A DNA stretch of 44,419 nt from Sulfitobacter sp. (GCA_013002405.1 JABDKA010000136.1:1-44419), one strand, 5' to 3'; shown: positions 24,562-33,661, numbered from the stretch's first letter. Notes: generated from the sequence alone by a model not told the origin. Numbers and translations are program-made.

Positions 24562-25688
24562 ATGCCGATCCGTGCAAAGAAGATGGAAAAGATGGCATCG
24601 GCGACAATTACCGCAAAGATGGAAGCCACGACCGCATTGGAAGTCATCCGGCCCAGCGATTCCGCGTTGCTTTGGACTTGCATGCCCGCGTGACAGCCGA
24701 CAACCCCGATAATCAGTGCAAAGACCGGTGCCTTTACCAGTCCGACAAAGACATGTTCGACCGAAGTGCCTTCGACCAGGCGTGTCCGGAACATCTCGGG
24801 CGAGATGCCAAGGTCAATCCAGGCCATCAGCCCCCCGCCGACAAGGCCCGCGACATTCGCGATCAGGCCAAGGATCGGAAGCACAATCAGCAGGGCCAGG
24901 ATGCGGGGCACGAATAGGCTCATCGCGGGGTCGATCCCGAAGGTCCGCATCGCGTCAATCTCTTCGCGCATCTTCATGGACCCGATGGCGGCGGTAAAGG
25001 CAGAGGCTGTCCGGCCCGCCACGATAATGGAGGTCAGCAGGATACCAAGCTCCCGCAGGATCGAGATGGCTACCAGATCGACAACGAACACCTCCGCTCC
25101 GAACTGGCGCAGCTGGACGGAGCCCTGAAAGGCCAGCACCACACCGATGAGAAAGGCCATGAGCGCCACAATGGGCACGGCCTTGACCCCCACCTCCTCG
25201 CAGTGGTGCACCAGGGCGGTCATTCGAAACTGACTGGGATGCAGGATTGAGCGATAGAGGCGGTGCAGGAAAATCCCCAGATAGCCCAGCAGGGCCAGCA
25301 GATAATTGCCCGCTGTCGCCATCCGGCGCCCCACTTTTTCAAGAAGGGCGGCGATGGAGAGGCCCTCGGCGGGCACAGCCTCGGGTTCGGGCAGGGCCCG
25401 CTCAACCGATTGCAGAAGGCTCATCGCCTCTGCGCTGGCCCCTTCGATGGTCAGGGTCTGTCCCTTGGCCGCGCGCTCTTGCTTCAGGGTGACAAGCAGC
25501 CAGGCCCCCGCCGTATCCAGCCGCTCCAGCCCACTGAGTTCCAGCCTGAGCGCGCCTTCCGAGGTGAGTCGGCCAAGGGCCTCCCTTGCTTTGGTCACGG
25601 TGTAGACGGTCAGGCCACCAGACGCGATTGCGGCACCCGTGGCGCTGTCGCGCGTCAGCAAGAATGGGACGTTCGCCGCGCTTGTCAT
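24558..25688 (-). CDS. mlaE: MlaE-family permease with N-terminal STAS domain
   Basis: 376 residues. Residues ~1-110 look like a STAS domain (the role that E. coli encodes separately as MlaB): LELSGLERLDTAGAWLLVTLKQERA is its core. Residues ~120-376 are the MlaE/YrbE permease, with the conserved stretch GVVLAFQGSVQLRQFGAE and the coupling segment GSMKMREEIDAMRTFGIDP. First gene of the lipid-transport operon. Its fusion explains the absence of a separate mlaB; no mlaC is visible here. Confidence 0.9.
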   Translation of the reverse strand: MTSAANVPFLLTRDSATGAAIASGGLTVYTVTKAREALGRLTSEGALRLELSGLERLDTAGAWLLVTLKQERAAKGQTLTIEGASAEAMSLLQSVERALPEPEAVPAEGLSIAALLEKVGRRMATAGNYLLALLGYLGIFLHRLYRSILHPSQFRMTALVHHCEEVGVKAVPIVALMAFLIGVVLAFQGSVQLRQFGAEVFVVDLVAISILRELGILLTSIIVAGRTASAFTAAIGSMKMREEIDAMRTFGIDPAMSLFVPRILALLIVLPILGLIANVAGLVGGGLMAWIDLGISPEMFRTRLVEGTSVEHVFVGLVKAPVFALIIGVVGCHAGMQVQSNAESLGRMTSNAVVASIFAVIVADAIFSIFFARIGI

Positions 25689-25776
25689 CGGCCGCTGCCG
25701 CGGGGACGCAATGAGGTTGGCCGGATCAGATTCGCAAGGATGCTCATGGACTTAAGCTAACGTCCTTCCGGAGCAC

Positions 25777-25800
25777 AAAAAAGCTGCCGCCTGAGGCGGC
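25777..25800 (-). terminator. Rho-independent terminator after uspA
   Basis: On the minus strand GCCGCC-TCA-GGCGGC is followed by AGC and six T. It lies 18 bases after the stop of the UspA gene and before the mlaE promoter region, so it separates the two transcription units. Confidence 0.85.
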
Positions 25801-25817
25801 GGTCCGATTGCAGGCGC

Positions 25818-26231
25818 TTAGCGCACCAGGAACACACTGGTGTGCGCGTGGGCCGCGATCTTGCCGCCGTTCGAGGGCCAGATGTAATCGACCAGGCCGG
25901 GATCGTGGCTCGCCATCACAACCACGTCGGCGAGGGTCTCGCTTACGGCCTTGAGGAGGGCATCATCAAGTTCCGTGGTCGGGTCATGAGCGATCATGGA
26001 ATGGAATTCGGTCTTGATCCCATTCTTTTTGCCCTGCTCTCGGGCAAAAGCCCTGAGCTTTTCCGCAAATTCCTCGGGGGAGTGGGCCGCGGAAGAGGGG
26101 GTGGGCGAGGTGACCCCGACATAGGTCACGGTCGCTCCGTAGGTCTTGGCCAGATCGCGCGCGCAGTCCAGCGCGCGGGTCTGTGTCTCCAGATGGGTCA
26201 GGTCGACGGGCATCATGATGCGTTTAAACAT
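25818..26231 (-). CDS. UspA-family universal stress protein with altered nucleotide site
   Basis: 137 residues from the ATG at 26231, preferred over the ATG at 26246 because GGAAAGAA sits just upstream and the protein then begins MFKRIMMPVDL, the usual Usp start. The C-terminal ATP motif is degraded: MASHDPGLVDYIWPSNGG stands where the second Usp in this window has GSHRPGLSDYFLGSTA, so the first glycine and the closing G-S are lost. ATP binding is therefore doubtful. It lies 250 bases downstream of a TRAP-containing catabolic operon on the same strand. Confidence 0.88.
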   Translation of the reverse strand: MFKRIMMPVDLTHLETQTRALDCARDLAKTYGATVTYVGVTSPTPSSAAHSPEEFAEKLRAFAREQGKKNGIKTEFHSMIAHDPTTELDDALLKAVSETLADVVVMASHDPGLVDYIWPSNGGKIAAHAHTSVFLVR

Positions 26232-26481
26232 ATTCTTTCTTTCCATTCATACCTCGGACGGCGGCGCCACCGCATCACAAGGTCGGCTCTCAAGCCGGTT
26301 ATCTGTTCCGAGGGGGCTCGATCTTTGCTAACGGCCTGCCAGGGCAGCCCCCCCTTCATGGGACAACTTACCTGAAAATCAGGGTCTGCCAATGATCGAG
26401 GTCAAAGACGGGTTTGGGGGCAAGGATCGTTCAGATCGGAGGCAAAGGGCCTTTTCGGCTTTTTCGGGCCTTGTCCGGAAC
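26232..26481. other. Intergenic region without a supported gene
   Basis: It lies between the UspA gene and the ThDP enzyme gene. A short stem CGGCT-CTCA-AGCCG is visible near 26283-26296 and a weak GGCC-based stem near 26446-26473. Neither has a U-tract, and no small ORF with a good ribosome site was found. Confidence 0.5.
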
Positions 26482-28032
26482 TCAGAAGATCGCCTCGACC
26501 AGATAGGGGCCTTTGTGGGCAATACCCCGTTCCAGCGCGGCGGTGAAGGCCCCGACTTCGGTGACAGCTTCAGCCTCGACCCCCATGCTGCGGGCCTGAG
26601 CCGCGAAGTCTATGGAGGGCCGGTCGAGCGAGAGCATATCCATCGCGCGCGGCCCGGGGTTCTGGACGCCGACGTCGGCCAATTCACCCCGCAGAATGCG
26701 GTAGCTGCGGTTGGCCCAGATCACGACGCAGATATCCAGATCCTCCCGCGCCATGGTCCAGAGCGCCTGGGGCGCGTACATGGCCGATCCATCTCCTGTC
26801 AGGGCCAGCACTTTGCGGTCAGGGCAGGCGATGGCGGCACCGATGGCATTGGGCATGGAATAGCCGATGGAGCCGCCAAGGTTGTTGATCCAGACGTGCG
26901 GCGCGGCCCCCGCGGTGGCCGGGAAAAAGGCGCGCCCGGTGGTAATGGATTCGTCCACCACGATGGCGTCTTTCGGGATCGCCCTGGCCAGGATGGGCGC
27001 GAAGGTGTCGGGTCCCATTGGGCCTTCCGGAACGTCTGGCAGATGCGCGTCGGCTACGTGCGCGGGCGCCGTGTCCTGAGCATCTGTCGCCGCACAGAGC
27101 GCCTTCATCGCGGCGGTCAGGTCCATGGAGCGATCAGCGAGGGTCAAAAGCTCAGTACCCGCCTGGGTGAGGCGCGCGGGCTTGCCGGGGTAGGCGAAAA
27201 AGCCGATGGGTTCCTTCGCGCCCAGCATGACGATCTTCTTGAAGGGTGCGAGCACCTTGAGGGCGATGTCGATTGGGTAGGGGACCCTCTCGATCCGGAC
27301 ACGGCCCGCGCCCCGCTCCAGCACGGCATTGCCCCATTCCGACAGCAGCTGACAGCCGGTCTTTGCCGAAATCCGGCCCGCGCGTTCCAGGTTCGCTTCG
27401 GTGAGCGCCCCTTGACCCAGAAGCAAAAGGCTGTCCGGTCCGGTCAGCAGTTCCGCGGCCCGTTCGATCTGGCTGTCGTGCACCCGTTCGCGGGCGGGCA
27501 CCTCACGCGCTTTCGCTACCTTGCCACCTTCGTTCCAGGCGGTATCGGAAGGCAGGATCAGCGTTGCGATCTGCCCCGGTGCAAGGCAGGCCGCCTGCAC
27601 CGCGCGGGCGGCATCCGCGCCCACATCTTCGGCAGAGTGAGAGGTGTGGACCCAGGCCGACATGGGCCGTGCGATGCCTTCGATGTCTGAATAAAGCGGC
27701 GCTTCAAGCGCCACGTGGCTGGCCGCATGTTCGCCCACGATGTTGACGATCCCGCTGCCCGCCTTCTTGGCATTGTGCAGGTTGGACAGCCCGTTGGCGA
27801 GACCGGGACCGAGGTGCAGCAGGGTGCAGGCGGGCTTGCCCTTCATCCGATAGTATCCATCAGCCGCCCCGGTCGCGACATTCTCGTGCAGGGCCAGCAC
27901 GCAGCGCATCCCCTCAACATGGTCGAGCGCGGCGACGAAGTGCATCTCGGAGGTGCCGGGGTTGGTGAAGCAGACCTCAACCTTCGAGGCCAGAAGGCTG
28001 CGGACAAGGCTCTCGGCGCCATTCATGCTCAT
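26482..28032 (-). CDS. Thiamine-diphosphate enzyme, acetolactate synthase/benzoylformate decarboxylase-like
   Basis: 516 residues. The N-terminal pyrimidine-binding domain has the catalytic glutamate in LALHENVATGAADGY (about residue 50). A middle domain follows, then the C-terminal diphosphate-binding motif GDGSAMYAPQAL...WANRSYRIL (GDG-X~25-N). The PGTSEMHFVAALD start is typical of 'acetolactate synthase large subunit'-like proteins of about 515 residues that lack a small subunit and whose substrate is unknown. The chemistry is decarboxylation or carboligation of a 2-oxo acid. It overlaps the acyl-CoA synthetase stop by four bases and ends the catabolic operon. Confidence 0.82.
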   Translation of the reverse strand: MSMNGAESLVRSLLASKVEVCFTNPGTSEMHFVAALDHVEGMRCVLALHENVATGAADGYYRMKGKPACTLLHLGPGLANGLSNLHNAKKAGSGIVNIVGEHAASHVALEAPLYSDIEGIARPMSAWVHTSHSAEDVGADAARAVQAACLAPGQIATLILPSDTAWNEGGKVAKAREVPARERVHDSQIERAAELLTGPDSLLLLGQGALTEANLERAGRISAKTGCQLLSEWGNAVLERGAGRVRIERVPYPIDIALKVLAPFKKIVMLGAKEPIGFFAYPGKPARLTQAGTELLTLADRSMDLTAAMKALCAATDAQDTAPAHVADAHLPDVPEGPMGPDTFAPILARAIPKDAIVVDESITTGRAFFPATAGAAPHVWINNLGGSIGYSMPNAIGAAIACPDRKVLALTGDGSAMYAPQALWTMAREDLDICVVIWANRSYRILRGELADVGVQNPGPRAMDMLSLDRPSIDFAAQARSMGVEAEAVTEVGAFTAALERGIAHKGPYLVEAIF

Positions 28033-29597
28033 GTTTTTTCCTTTTCCCAGTAGGGTGCGCGCAGCTCCTTTTTCAGGATTTTCCCAATGGTGTTGCGCGG
28101 CAGGTGATCGCGGATTTCAACGGCGGAGAGCCGCTGGCTCTTGCCGAGTTTCGCGTTGGCTGTATCCCGGATGTCCTTGGCGGAACGGCCACTGCCCGCG
28201 CGCAGAACCACCAGTCCCAGCGGTGTTTCCCCCCAGGCTTCCGAAGGCACGCCAATGACAGCGGCGTCTTCCACGTCCCCATCCGCCAGCAGGGCCAGTT
28301 CCAGATCGTTGGCGTAAATGTTCAGTCCGCCTGAGATGATCATGTCCTTCTTGCGGTCCGACAGGATCAGAAAGCCGTCATCGTCGAAATGGCCCATGTC
28401 GCCCGATCGGAAGTAGGCGCGGCCCTGCGTATCGTGCCAGAGGTAGTCTGCGGTCAGATCGTCCCGCCCGAAGTAGCCTGCCATCATGGCAGGGGAGCGG
28501 CCGCACACCTCGCCCGCTGCGCCTTGGGGCACCTCGCGCCCCTCCGCGTCGATCAGCCGGATTTCACAACCCGGTTGCGGTTTTCCGACGGTGTGCAGTT
28601 TGTCCGGATGCTCGCCCGCATTGAGCACACAGACCGATCCGCCCTCGGTCAGGCCATAGTATTCGATCAGTTTGCCGGGGAAGCGCGCAATCACGTCCCT
28701 CTTTATGTCAGGCCGCAAGGGGGCGGAGGTGGAGAACTTGACCCGCATCGCGCTCAGATCGAAGTTGCCGAAGTCGGTCACTTCCATGATGCGCTTGTAC
28801 TGCACAGGGACCAGCATGGTATGGGTGATCCGCTCACTTGCCGCAATCTCCAGATACCTCCGCGCGTCGAATTTGGGCATCAGGTAGACGGTAGAGCCGC
28901 CGTAGAGCGTGGGCAGGAAGCTGACGATGGTGGTGTTGGAGTAGAGCGGCGTGGAGATGAGCGTGCGGGCATTGTCGTCGTAGCCGTTTGCATGGGTCCG
29001 CTCCATCTGGACAAGCCGCATGTCATGGTTGTGCAGGACGCCCTTGGGCGTGCCCGTTGTCCCGGAGGAGTAGATCAGGTTGAATTTGTCCTGCGGGCCG
29101 AGAGAAATGACCGGATCATCCGAGGAGGTGGCGGCAACGGCCACTTCATAATCGGTCCATCCCGACCGGTCGAAATCGAAGGCGATGCGCGTGATGTCGA
29201 GCTTTTCGATGAAGCTTTCGATCAGGGGCAGATAGGCTTCCGCCACGAAAACGGCGCGCGCGCCGCAGTCCTTCAGCATCTTCTCCAATGCATCGGGTGA
29301 GGCCATGGTAGAAAGCGGTGTGATGCAGCAACCCGCCCTGACGGTGCCCAGAAAGACTTCGACGTAGTGGATCGAATTGGGAGAGAGGACCGCAATCCTG
29401 TCGCCCCGCTCAACCCCGATGGACAGAAGATACTGCGCAACCCGGTTCTGGCGCACTTCGAAATCGCCCCAGCTGAGCGTCGTTCCTTCGCAAAACAGCG
29501 CGGCCTTTTGTGGCGTCGCGCGCGCATTGGCGCGCAGCTGGTCGATGATGCCGGTGCTGACCGGGTTTTCTGAGAGAGGTGGCTCGATCTTGATCAT
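28029..29597 (-). CDS. Acyl-CoA synthetase (class I adenylate-forming)
   Basis: 522 residues from the ATG at 29597, which has AAGGA five bases before it. Signature motifs are present: YSSGTTGTPKG (AMP/phosphate loop), YGLTEGG, the RSGDMG hinge region, and the C-terminal catalytic lysine in PRNTIGKILKKEL. It activates a carboxylic acid with ATP and transfers it to CoA. Which acid is unknown; partnership with a 2-oxo-acid ThDP enzyme and a TRAP importer suggests an organic or aromatic acid. Confidence 0.87.
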   Translation of the reverse strand: MIKIEPPLSENPVSTGIIDQLRANARATPQKAALFCEGTTLSWGDFEVRQNRVAQYLLSIGVERGDRIAVLSPNSIHYVEVFLGTVRAGCCITPLSTMASPDALEKMLKDCGARAVFVAEAYLPLIESFIEKLDITRIAFDFDRSGWTDYEVAVAATSSDDPVISLGPQDKFNLIYSSGTTGTPKGVLHNHDMRLVQMERTHANGYDDNARTLISTPLYSNTTIVSFLPTLYGGSTVYLMPKFDARRYLEIAASERITHTMLVPVQYKRIMEVTDFGNFDLSAMRVKFSTSAPLRPDIKRDVIARFPGKLIEYYGLTEGGSVCVLNAGEHPDKLHTVGKPQPGCEIRLIDAEGREVPQGAAGEVCGRSPAMMAGYFGRDDLTADYLWHDTQGRAYFRSGDMGHFDDDGFLILSDRKKDMIISGGLNIYANDLELALLADGDVEDAAVIGVPSEAWGETPLGLVVLRAGSGRSAKDIRDTANAKLGKSQRLSAVEIRDHLPRNTIGKILKKELRAPYWEKEKT

Positions 29598-29651
29598 GGC
29601 GGTCCTTGATTTCGACGAAGTATGCCGCTGGCGCACGGGCTTGCAAGGGGG

Positions 29652-30230
29652 CTAGGCCAGGCCGTTCGCGCCGTATTTCAGGATGACGGGAACGACCAGC
29701 TCCTCTTCGTCGATGAGGTGGCGGTCGAGCAAGCGGTCAAGGTGATTGAGTTCCTCGTGAAAGCGCCCAAAGGCGCGTTTGTCGGTGTCCTTCGCCTGCA
29801 GCGCATCGTTCACCTTTTCGACGAAGCGGTTGAGGTGACCGTCCAGCGCGTGGTGATCGCGGTCGAGCAGGGCGAAGCCGTCTGCGATGCGGCTGTCCTT
29901 TTGTGCCAGAATCGGGAAGTAATGCATGTCTTCGATGGAGTGGTGGCCGTGCAATTCCTGGACAAAGGTGCCACCCAACCGGGCCAATTGCTGCCGGAAC
30001 CGGACCGGATCAAGCTTGCCGTCCCGAAGCCCCTCTGTCCGTTCCTGTAGCGCCTCAAGGATGCGCCGGAACATCATATGGCGGTCCAGCCAGAACTGAA
30101 TCAGTCCCGTATATCCCGGATCGCCTTCCCACCCCGTGCGGGGATATTCGGCCAACAGGACTCGCAGGGCATCTGGCAGGCCCCGGCGCAGGTCCAGCGC
30201 CAGCGACGTCTCTTGATGATTCGTGCTCAT
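29652..30230 (-). CDS. Hemerythrin-domain protein
   Basis: 192 residues from the ATG at 30230, with GGGGAGA about nine bases upstream. A helical bundle with the di-iron ligand pattern of hemerythrin HHE proteins: histidines in WLDRHMMF, LHGHHSIEDMHYFPIL and LDRDHHALDGHL, and H/E in LLDRHLIDEEELVVP. Such proteins bind oxygen or act as redox sensors. Its location inside an acid-catabolism operon is unusual and does not reveal its job. Confidence 0.85.
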   Translation of the reverse strand: MSTNHQETSLALDLRRGLPDALRVLLAEYPRTGWEGDPGYTGLIQFWLDRHMMFRRILEALQERTEGLRDGKLDPVRFRQQLARLGGTFVQELHGHHSIEDMHYFPILAQKDSRIADGFALLDRDHHALDGHLNRFVEKVNDALQAKDTDKRAFGRFHEELNHLDRLLDRHLIDEEELVVPVILKYGANGLA

Positions 30231-30258
30231 ATGGCTGGTCTCCCCTCTCAACCCACAG

Positions 30259-31572
30259 CTAGCGCAGCAGCGTGGGCAGCCAAGTGGCGATGGCGGGCCA
30301 CCAGACGATGATCCCCAGCACGAGAAGCTTCATGATCACGTAGGGCATGGCGGCCGCGTAGATGGTCTTGATCCCGATTTGCGGCGGGGCCACGCCGCGC
30401 ATCACGAAAAGCAGCAAACCGAAGGGCGGAGTGAGCAGCCCGATCTCCATCGTAAGCAGGTAGACCACGCCAAGGATCATCGGATCAATCCCCGCCGCAT
30501 TGGCGAGCGGCACGAAGATCGGCACGGTGACCATCAGCATGGAAACCTGATCGATAAAGCACCCCAGCAGGAGCAGGATTACGATCATGCCGAGCAGGAC
30601 ACCAAGGGAACCAAGCTCGTACCCTTCGATCACGCGGATCACACCGTTGGTTGCACCGGAGAAGGAGAGGACCTGCGCAAAGGTCTGAGAGGTCATGATG
30701 ATGAAGAGGATCATGACCGACAGCTTGACGGTCTCCATCAGTGCCTTGCGCATCCGCGGCCAGTCTATCGCGCGGTAAATGGCACCAAGCACGACGGCCG
30801 CAACGCAGCCCAGTGCGGCGCTTTCCGTGGGCGTGGCAAGGCCCGCAAGCAGAGAGCCGATCACCACGACGAAGATGGAGCCGAGCGGGAGGACATAAAT
30901 CAGGAAAGGCCGCCAGCGTTCACCCAGGGTCATGGGGGTCTGGTCTTCGGGCGGGGCGAGGTGTGGAGCGGTGATGGAGCGCAGCACGATCCAGCCTACG
31001 AAGAGGGCTGCCAGCAAGAGCGCGGGCAGCACCCCGGCCAGCAACAGACCCGCAATGGAGATCCCTGTCAGGCTGCCCACCAGCACCGCAAGAGCGGAGG
31101 GTGGGATCAGCATGGCAATGGCCCCCGAGGCCATGATCGGCCCCATCGCCATCGTGGGCGCGTAGCCCTTCTTGAGCATGCCCGGCAGGAGAGTTGAGCC
31201 CAGCATTGCGGTGTTGGCGATGGTGGAGCCCGAAAGGGCGGCAAAGATCGTGCCACCGAAGACGGTCACAACCGAGAGCCGACCGGGAATGCGGGTCACG
31301 ACACGGTCCACCGCGTCAATCGCGCGATGCGCGACCCCTGTCTGGAACAGGATCTCTCCCATCAGGATAAAGAGGGGTATGGGGGCAAGCTGGAAATTCG
31401 TCACCGCCTGGGTCGCATTGCGGGCCAGCTGAACGAGCCCCCTCTCGCCGCCCAGCACGGTGAAGGCCCCGAAGATCGTCACCACGAGAAAGGAAAAGGC
31501 CACCGGCAGGCCCATGAGCAGGAGCGCGCCGAGGCCGCCCAGCATCAGGACCAGTAACAACTGCCATTCCAT
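30259..31572 (-). CDS. TRAP transporter large permease (DctM type)
   Basis: 437 residues, about twelve membrane helices. Typical DctM blocks are visible: FILMGEILFQTG, ALSGSTIANTAMLGSTLLP, PPSALAVLVG and LTPPFGLLLFVMRGV. It uses the sodium gradient to import the ligand delivered by the binding protein. Its start is 3 bases after the small permease stop. Confidence 0.93.
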   Translation of the reverse strand: MEWQLLLVLMLGGLGALLLMGLPVAFSFLVVTIFGAFTVLGGERGLVQLARNATQAVTNFQLAPIPLFILMGEILFQTGVAHRAIDAVDRVVTRIPGRLSVVTVFGGTIFAALSGSTIANTAMLGSTLLPGMLKKGYAPTMAMGPIMASGAIAMLIPPSALAVLVGSLTGISIAGLLLAGVLPALLLAALFVGWIVLRSITAPHLAPPEDQTPMTLGERWRPFLIYVLPLGSIFVVVIGSLLAGLATPTESAALGCVAAVVLGAIYRAIDWPRMRKALMETVKLSVMILFIIMTSQTFAQVLSFSGATNGVIRVIEGYELGSLGVLLGMIVILLLLGCFIDQVSMLMVTVPIFVPLANAAGIDPMILGVVYLLTMEIGLLTPPFGLLLFVMRGVAPPQIGIKTIYAAAMPYVIMKLLVLGIIVWWPAIATWLPTLLR

Positions 31573-31575
31573 CGC

Positions 31576-32058
31576 CTAGAGCCCCGACTGCGCATCGCCA
31601 CGTGTGGGCGGATGGAGGATCTGGCGGGCGAACTCCGCCGCGATCAGGGTAAAGGCGAGGGGCATGACCGACAGGACCCACCATTCCGGTATGATGAAGG
31701 CCGTGCGGATCTTGGAGCCGCGGGCGAAAGAGATGGCGGCCGCCTCCCACGCGTACCAGATCATCAGGAGGGAGGCGAGCAGACCCACGAGGGCCATGAG
31801 GCGTGCGAGTATCCGGGCTTTGGAAGCGGGCAGGGCACCCGTGACCAGATCGACCACTACATGGGCGCTCTGGCTCAGGACCCAGGGCGCGCCCAGGAAG
31901 GTGACGAGCAGGAGGCCGTATTCGACCAGATCAAGCAGTCCGTATATGGGCGCGCCAAAGGCGTTGCGCAGCACAACGTTCATCGCGATGCCGACAACGA
32001 TGGCGGCAAGTATCAGGGCTGCGAGGGTGGCGCAGGCATTGAGAACCCGGTCGAACAT
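31576..32058 (-). CDS. TRAP transporter small permease (DctQ type)
   Basis: 160 residues with four hydrophobic helices. The DctQ motif is seen in YGLLLVTFLGAPWVLSQSAHVVVDLV. Acts as the membrane partner of the large permease encoded next. Confidence 0.9.
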   Translation of the reverse strand: MFDRVLNACATLAALILAAIVVGIAMNVVLRNAFGAPIYGLLDLVEYGLLLVTFLGAPWVLSQSAHVVVDLVTGALPASKARILARLMALVGLLASLLMIWYAWEAAAISFARGSKIRTAFIIPEWWVLSVMPLAFTLIAAEFARQILHPPTRGDAQSGL

Positions 32059-32078
32059 GGGTGCTATCCTTTGGAAGG

Positions 32079-32103
32079 CCGGGTCACCGCGGGGGTGGCC
32101 CGG
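32079..32103 (-). repeat. Hairpin between TRAP binding-protein and small-permease genes
   Basis: CCGGGTCACC (32079-32088) and GGTGGCCCGG (32094-32103), one G-T-type mismatch, short loop. It follows the binding-protein stop and has no U-tract. Confidence 0.65.
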
Positions 32104-32120
32104 TCAGGGCAGGGGCGGGC

Positions 32121-33083
32121 TCAATCAGTCAGGCAGGCCTTCAGTTCTTCGGCGAGGGCCGCATCCACGGCGGCAACCCCGGCCCAACCGGCCTGCTGCG
32201 CGGTGGTCAGCCATGTCTGTGCTGCAGCCCCATCGAAAGTGATGGTCTCGATCCCCGCCTCGGCCTGCTTGGCCGCTTCGCTTTCGTTGATCTCGATGTT
32301 CTTGGATTGCTGTTCTTCGGTCCAGGCGGCAGCCGCTTCCAGCACGCCCTTTGCCTCATCCGAAAGGCCATTCCAGCTGTCCAAATTCACGAGGAAGTTG
32401 ACATCAACCTGATAAAACCCCGGATCGACACGGTACTTTGTCTGTTCATCCCAACCAAGATCAAGCACCCCCTGCACCGGCCAGCCGTAGCCGTCGATGG
32501 CCCCACGTTCGAGCGAGGTATAGACCTCACCGGGCGCCGTGCGCACGAGCGTCGCCCCAAGCGCCTCGAACATGGCGCGGTAAACGGGTGTGGTGCGGAT
32601 CGTCAGACCGGACAGATCAGGCGCCTCGATAGGCTTGGTCAGATAGAGGTGGAACTGGATATTGTCACCGGTTCGGGCGAGGTATTTGACGTTCATCTGC
32701 TCTTGGTGGAGCTGGTCGATCTTCTCGTAACAACCGTTCGCCCGCTGGTCCTGAATGGTGTTGGTGGCCAGATGCAGGGCATCGCCGATGGGCAGTAGGT
32801 TGGTGTAGAAGGCCGTGGTATTGTTGGCGATGTCCACGATACCCGCACTGACGGCATTCCCAAGCTCAAATGTCGGCACGGCCTCTGGCCCACCCACATA
32901 GTCGATCTGCACGGTGCCCTTGCCGGTCTCATTGACGCGCTCCACGAAGGCCTCGAAGGCGCGGCTGAAGGTGGTGCCGCCCGCGAAGGCGGAAACGCCG
33001 CGCAGGGTTGCTTCCTCCGCCCAAGCGGCGGTGGTGAGTGTCGTGCCGGTGACAAGCGCGGCAATAGCGGTCTTGATGTTCAT
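32121..33083 (-). CDS. TRAP transporter substrate-binding protein (DctP type)
   Basis: 320 residues with a Sec signal (cleavage after TTAAWA near residue 22) and GGGAGGG before the ATG. The family's ligand-binding arginine is likely the one in LSGLTIRTTPVYRAMFEALG; ERGAIDGYGWPVQG is another standard block. First gene of the uncharacterised catabolic operon. The ligand is probably a carboxylate; the sequence does not say which. Confidence 0.92.
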   Translation of the reverse strand: MNIKTAIAALVTGTTLTTAAWAEEATLRGVSAFAGGTTFSRAFEAFVERVNETGKGTVQIDYVGGPEAVPTFELGNAVSAGIVDIANNTTAFYTNLLPIGDALHLATNTIQDQRANGCYEKIDQLHQEQMNVKYLARTGDNIQFHLYLTKPIEAPDLSGLTIRTTPVYRAMFEALGATLVRTAPGEVYTSLERGAIDGYGWPVQGVLDLGWDEQTKYRVDPGFYQVDVNFLVNLDSWNGLSDEAKGVLEAAAAWTEEQQSKNIEINESEAAKQAEAGIETITFDGAAAQTWLTTAQQAGWAGVAAVDAALAEELKACLTD

Positions 33084-33190
33084 GGTGTTCCCTCCCGGTT
33101 GTTGGCCCGCCTCAAGAGCGAGGCCTGTTCAGCCTGCCACTGATCTGGGACTTATCCAAACAATCCCTGCGGTGATACGAATGTATTTTA

Positions 33191-33220
33191 TATTTAAAGT
33201 AAATAAATGTGCATTTGCAA
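33191..33220 (-). promoter_or_regulatory. Candidate promoter of the TRAP/ThDP operon
   Basis: An AT-rich island in a GC-rich region. On the minus strand TTGCAA (33220-33215) and TAAATA (33196-33191) are 18 bases apart, about 110 bases before the binding-protein start. Confidence 0.4.
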
Positions 33221-33345
33221 CTAATATCGTCAGAGACCCGAGGACTCCCGTGAAGAAGGTGCGCCACCACCGGCAGAATACGCTCGTTCCGGCAGGGGCG
33301 GATGACCAAGAGCCAATAAGCGCGTCTGCCAACGGTGTCCTTCAG

Positions 33346-33657
33346 AATGCCCTGGATCACGCGGACCGCATCTTTGGCACAGGTGAGGAACTGATTGCGA
33401 CCCTGCAAGGCGCGGGCAAGGCAAAGAGCCCGCTGCGGGTCGGGACCGAATCAACCCTGTCGCGGAACTTTCAACTCAGGTTCCTGCAGCCCGTGCTTGG
33501 GGCGGCTGATGTGGATCTGAAACTGACTTCCGGCAATGTCGACAACCTGATTTTGAGCCTCAATGCCATCGCCCCCTCCATCGCATTCCGCGACGAGATC
33601 GGCAGCGGGCTTATTCAGGTGCCAGACTTTGAGATGGGCATCGAAGAACAGTTCTAG
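33346..33657 (+). pseudogene. Remnant of an NhaR-like LysR-type regulator
   Basis: About 103 codons resemble the middle of NhaR-type LysR regulators: NALDHADRIFGTGEELIATL (end of the linker helix) and SPLRVGTESTLSRNF...LRFLQPVL (start of the effector domain). After LILSLN (near 33565) the sequence jumps to APSIAFRDEIGSGLIQV, which in intact homologues lies roughly 100 residues later, and it stops shortly after at GIEEQF. The DNA-binding domain is absent; the frame upstream (33184-33345) shows no helix-turn-helix. The gene has therefore lost its start, an internal segment and its end. Family recognition is from memory. Confidence 0.6.
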
Positions 33658-33661
33658 GCCG

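Noticed and set aside
26482-28032. Sulfoacetaldehyde acetyltransferase (Xsc) that would complete the sulfonate route
   Set aside because: At 516 residues it is shorter than Xsc (about 590), lies in a different operon on the other strand, and its N-terminus fits the acetolactate synthase-like group instead.
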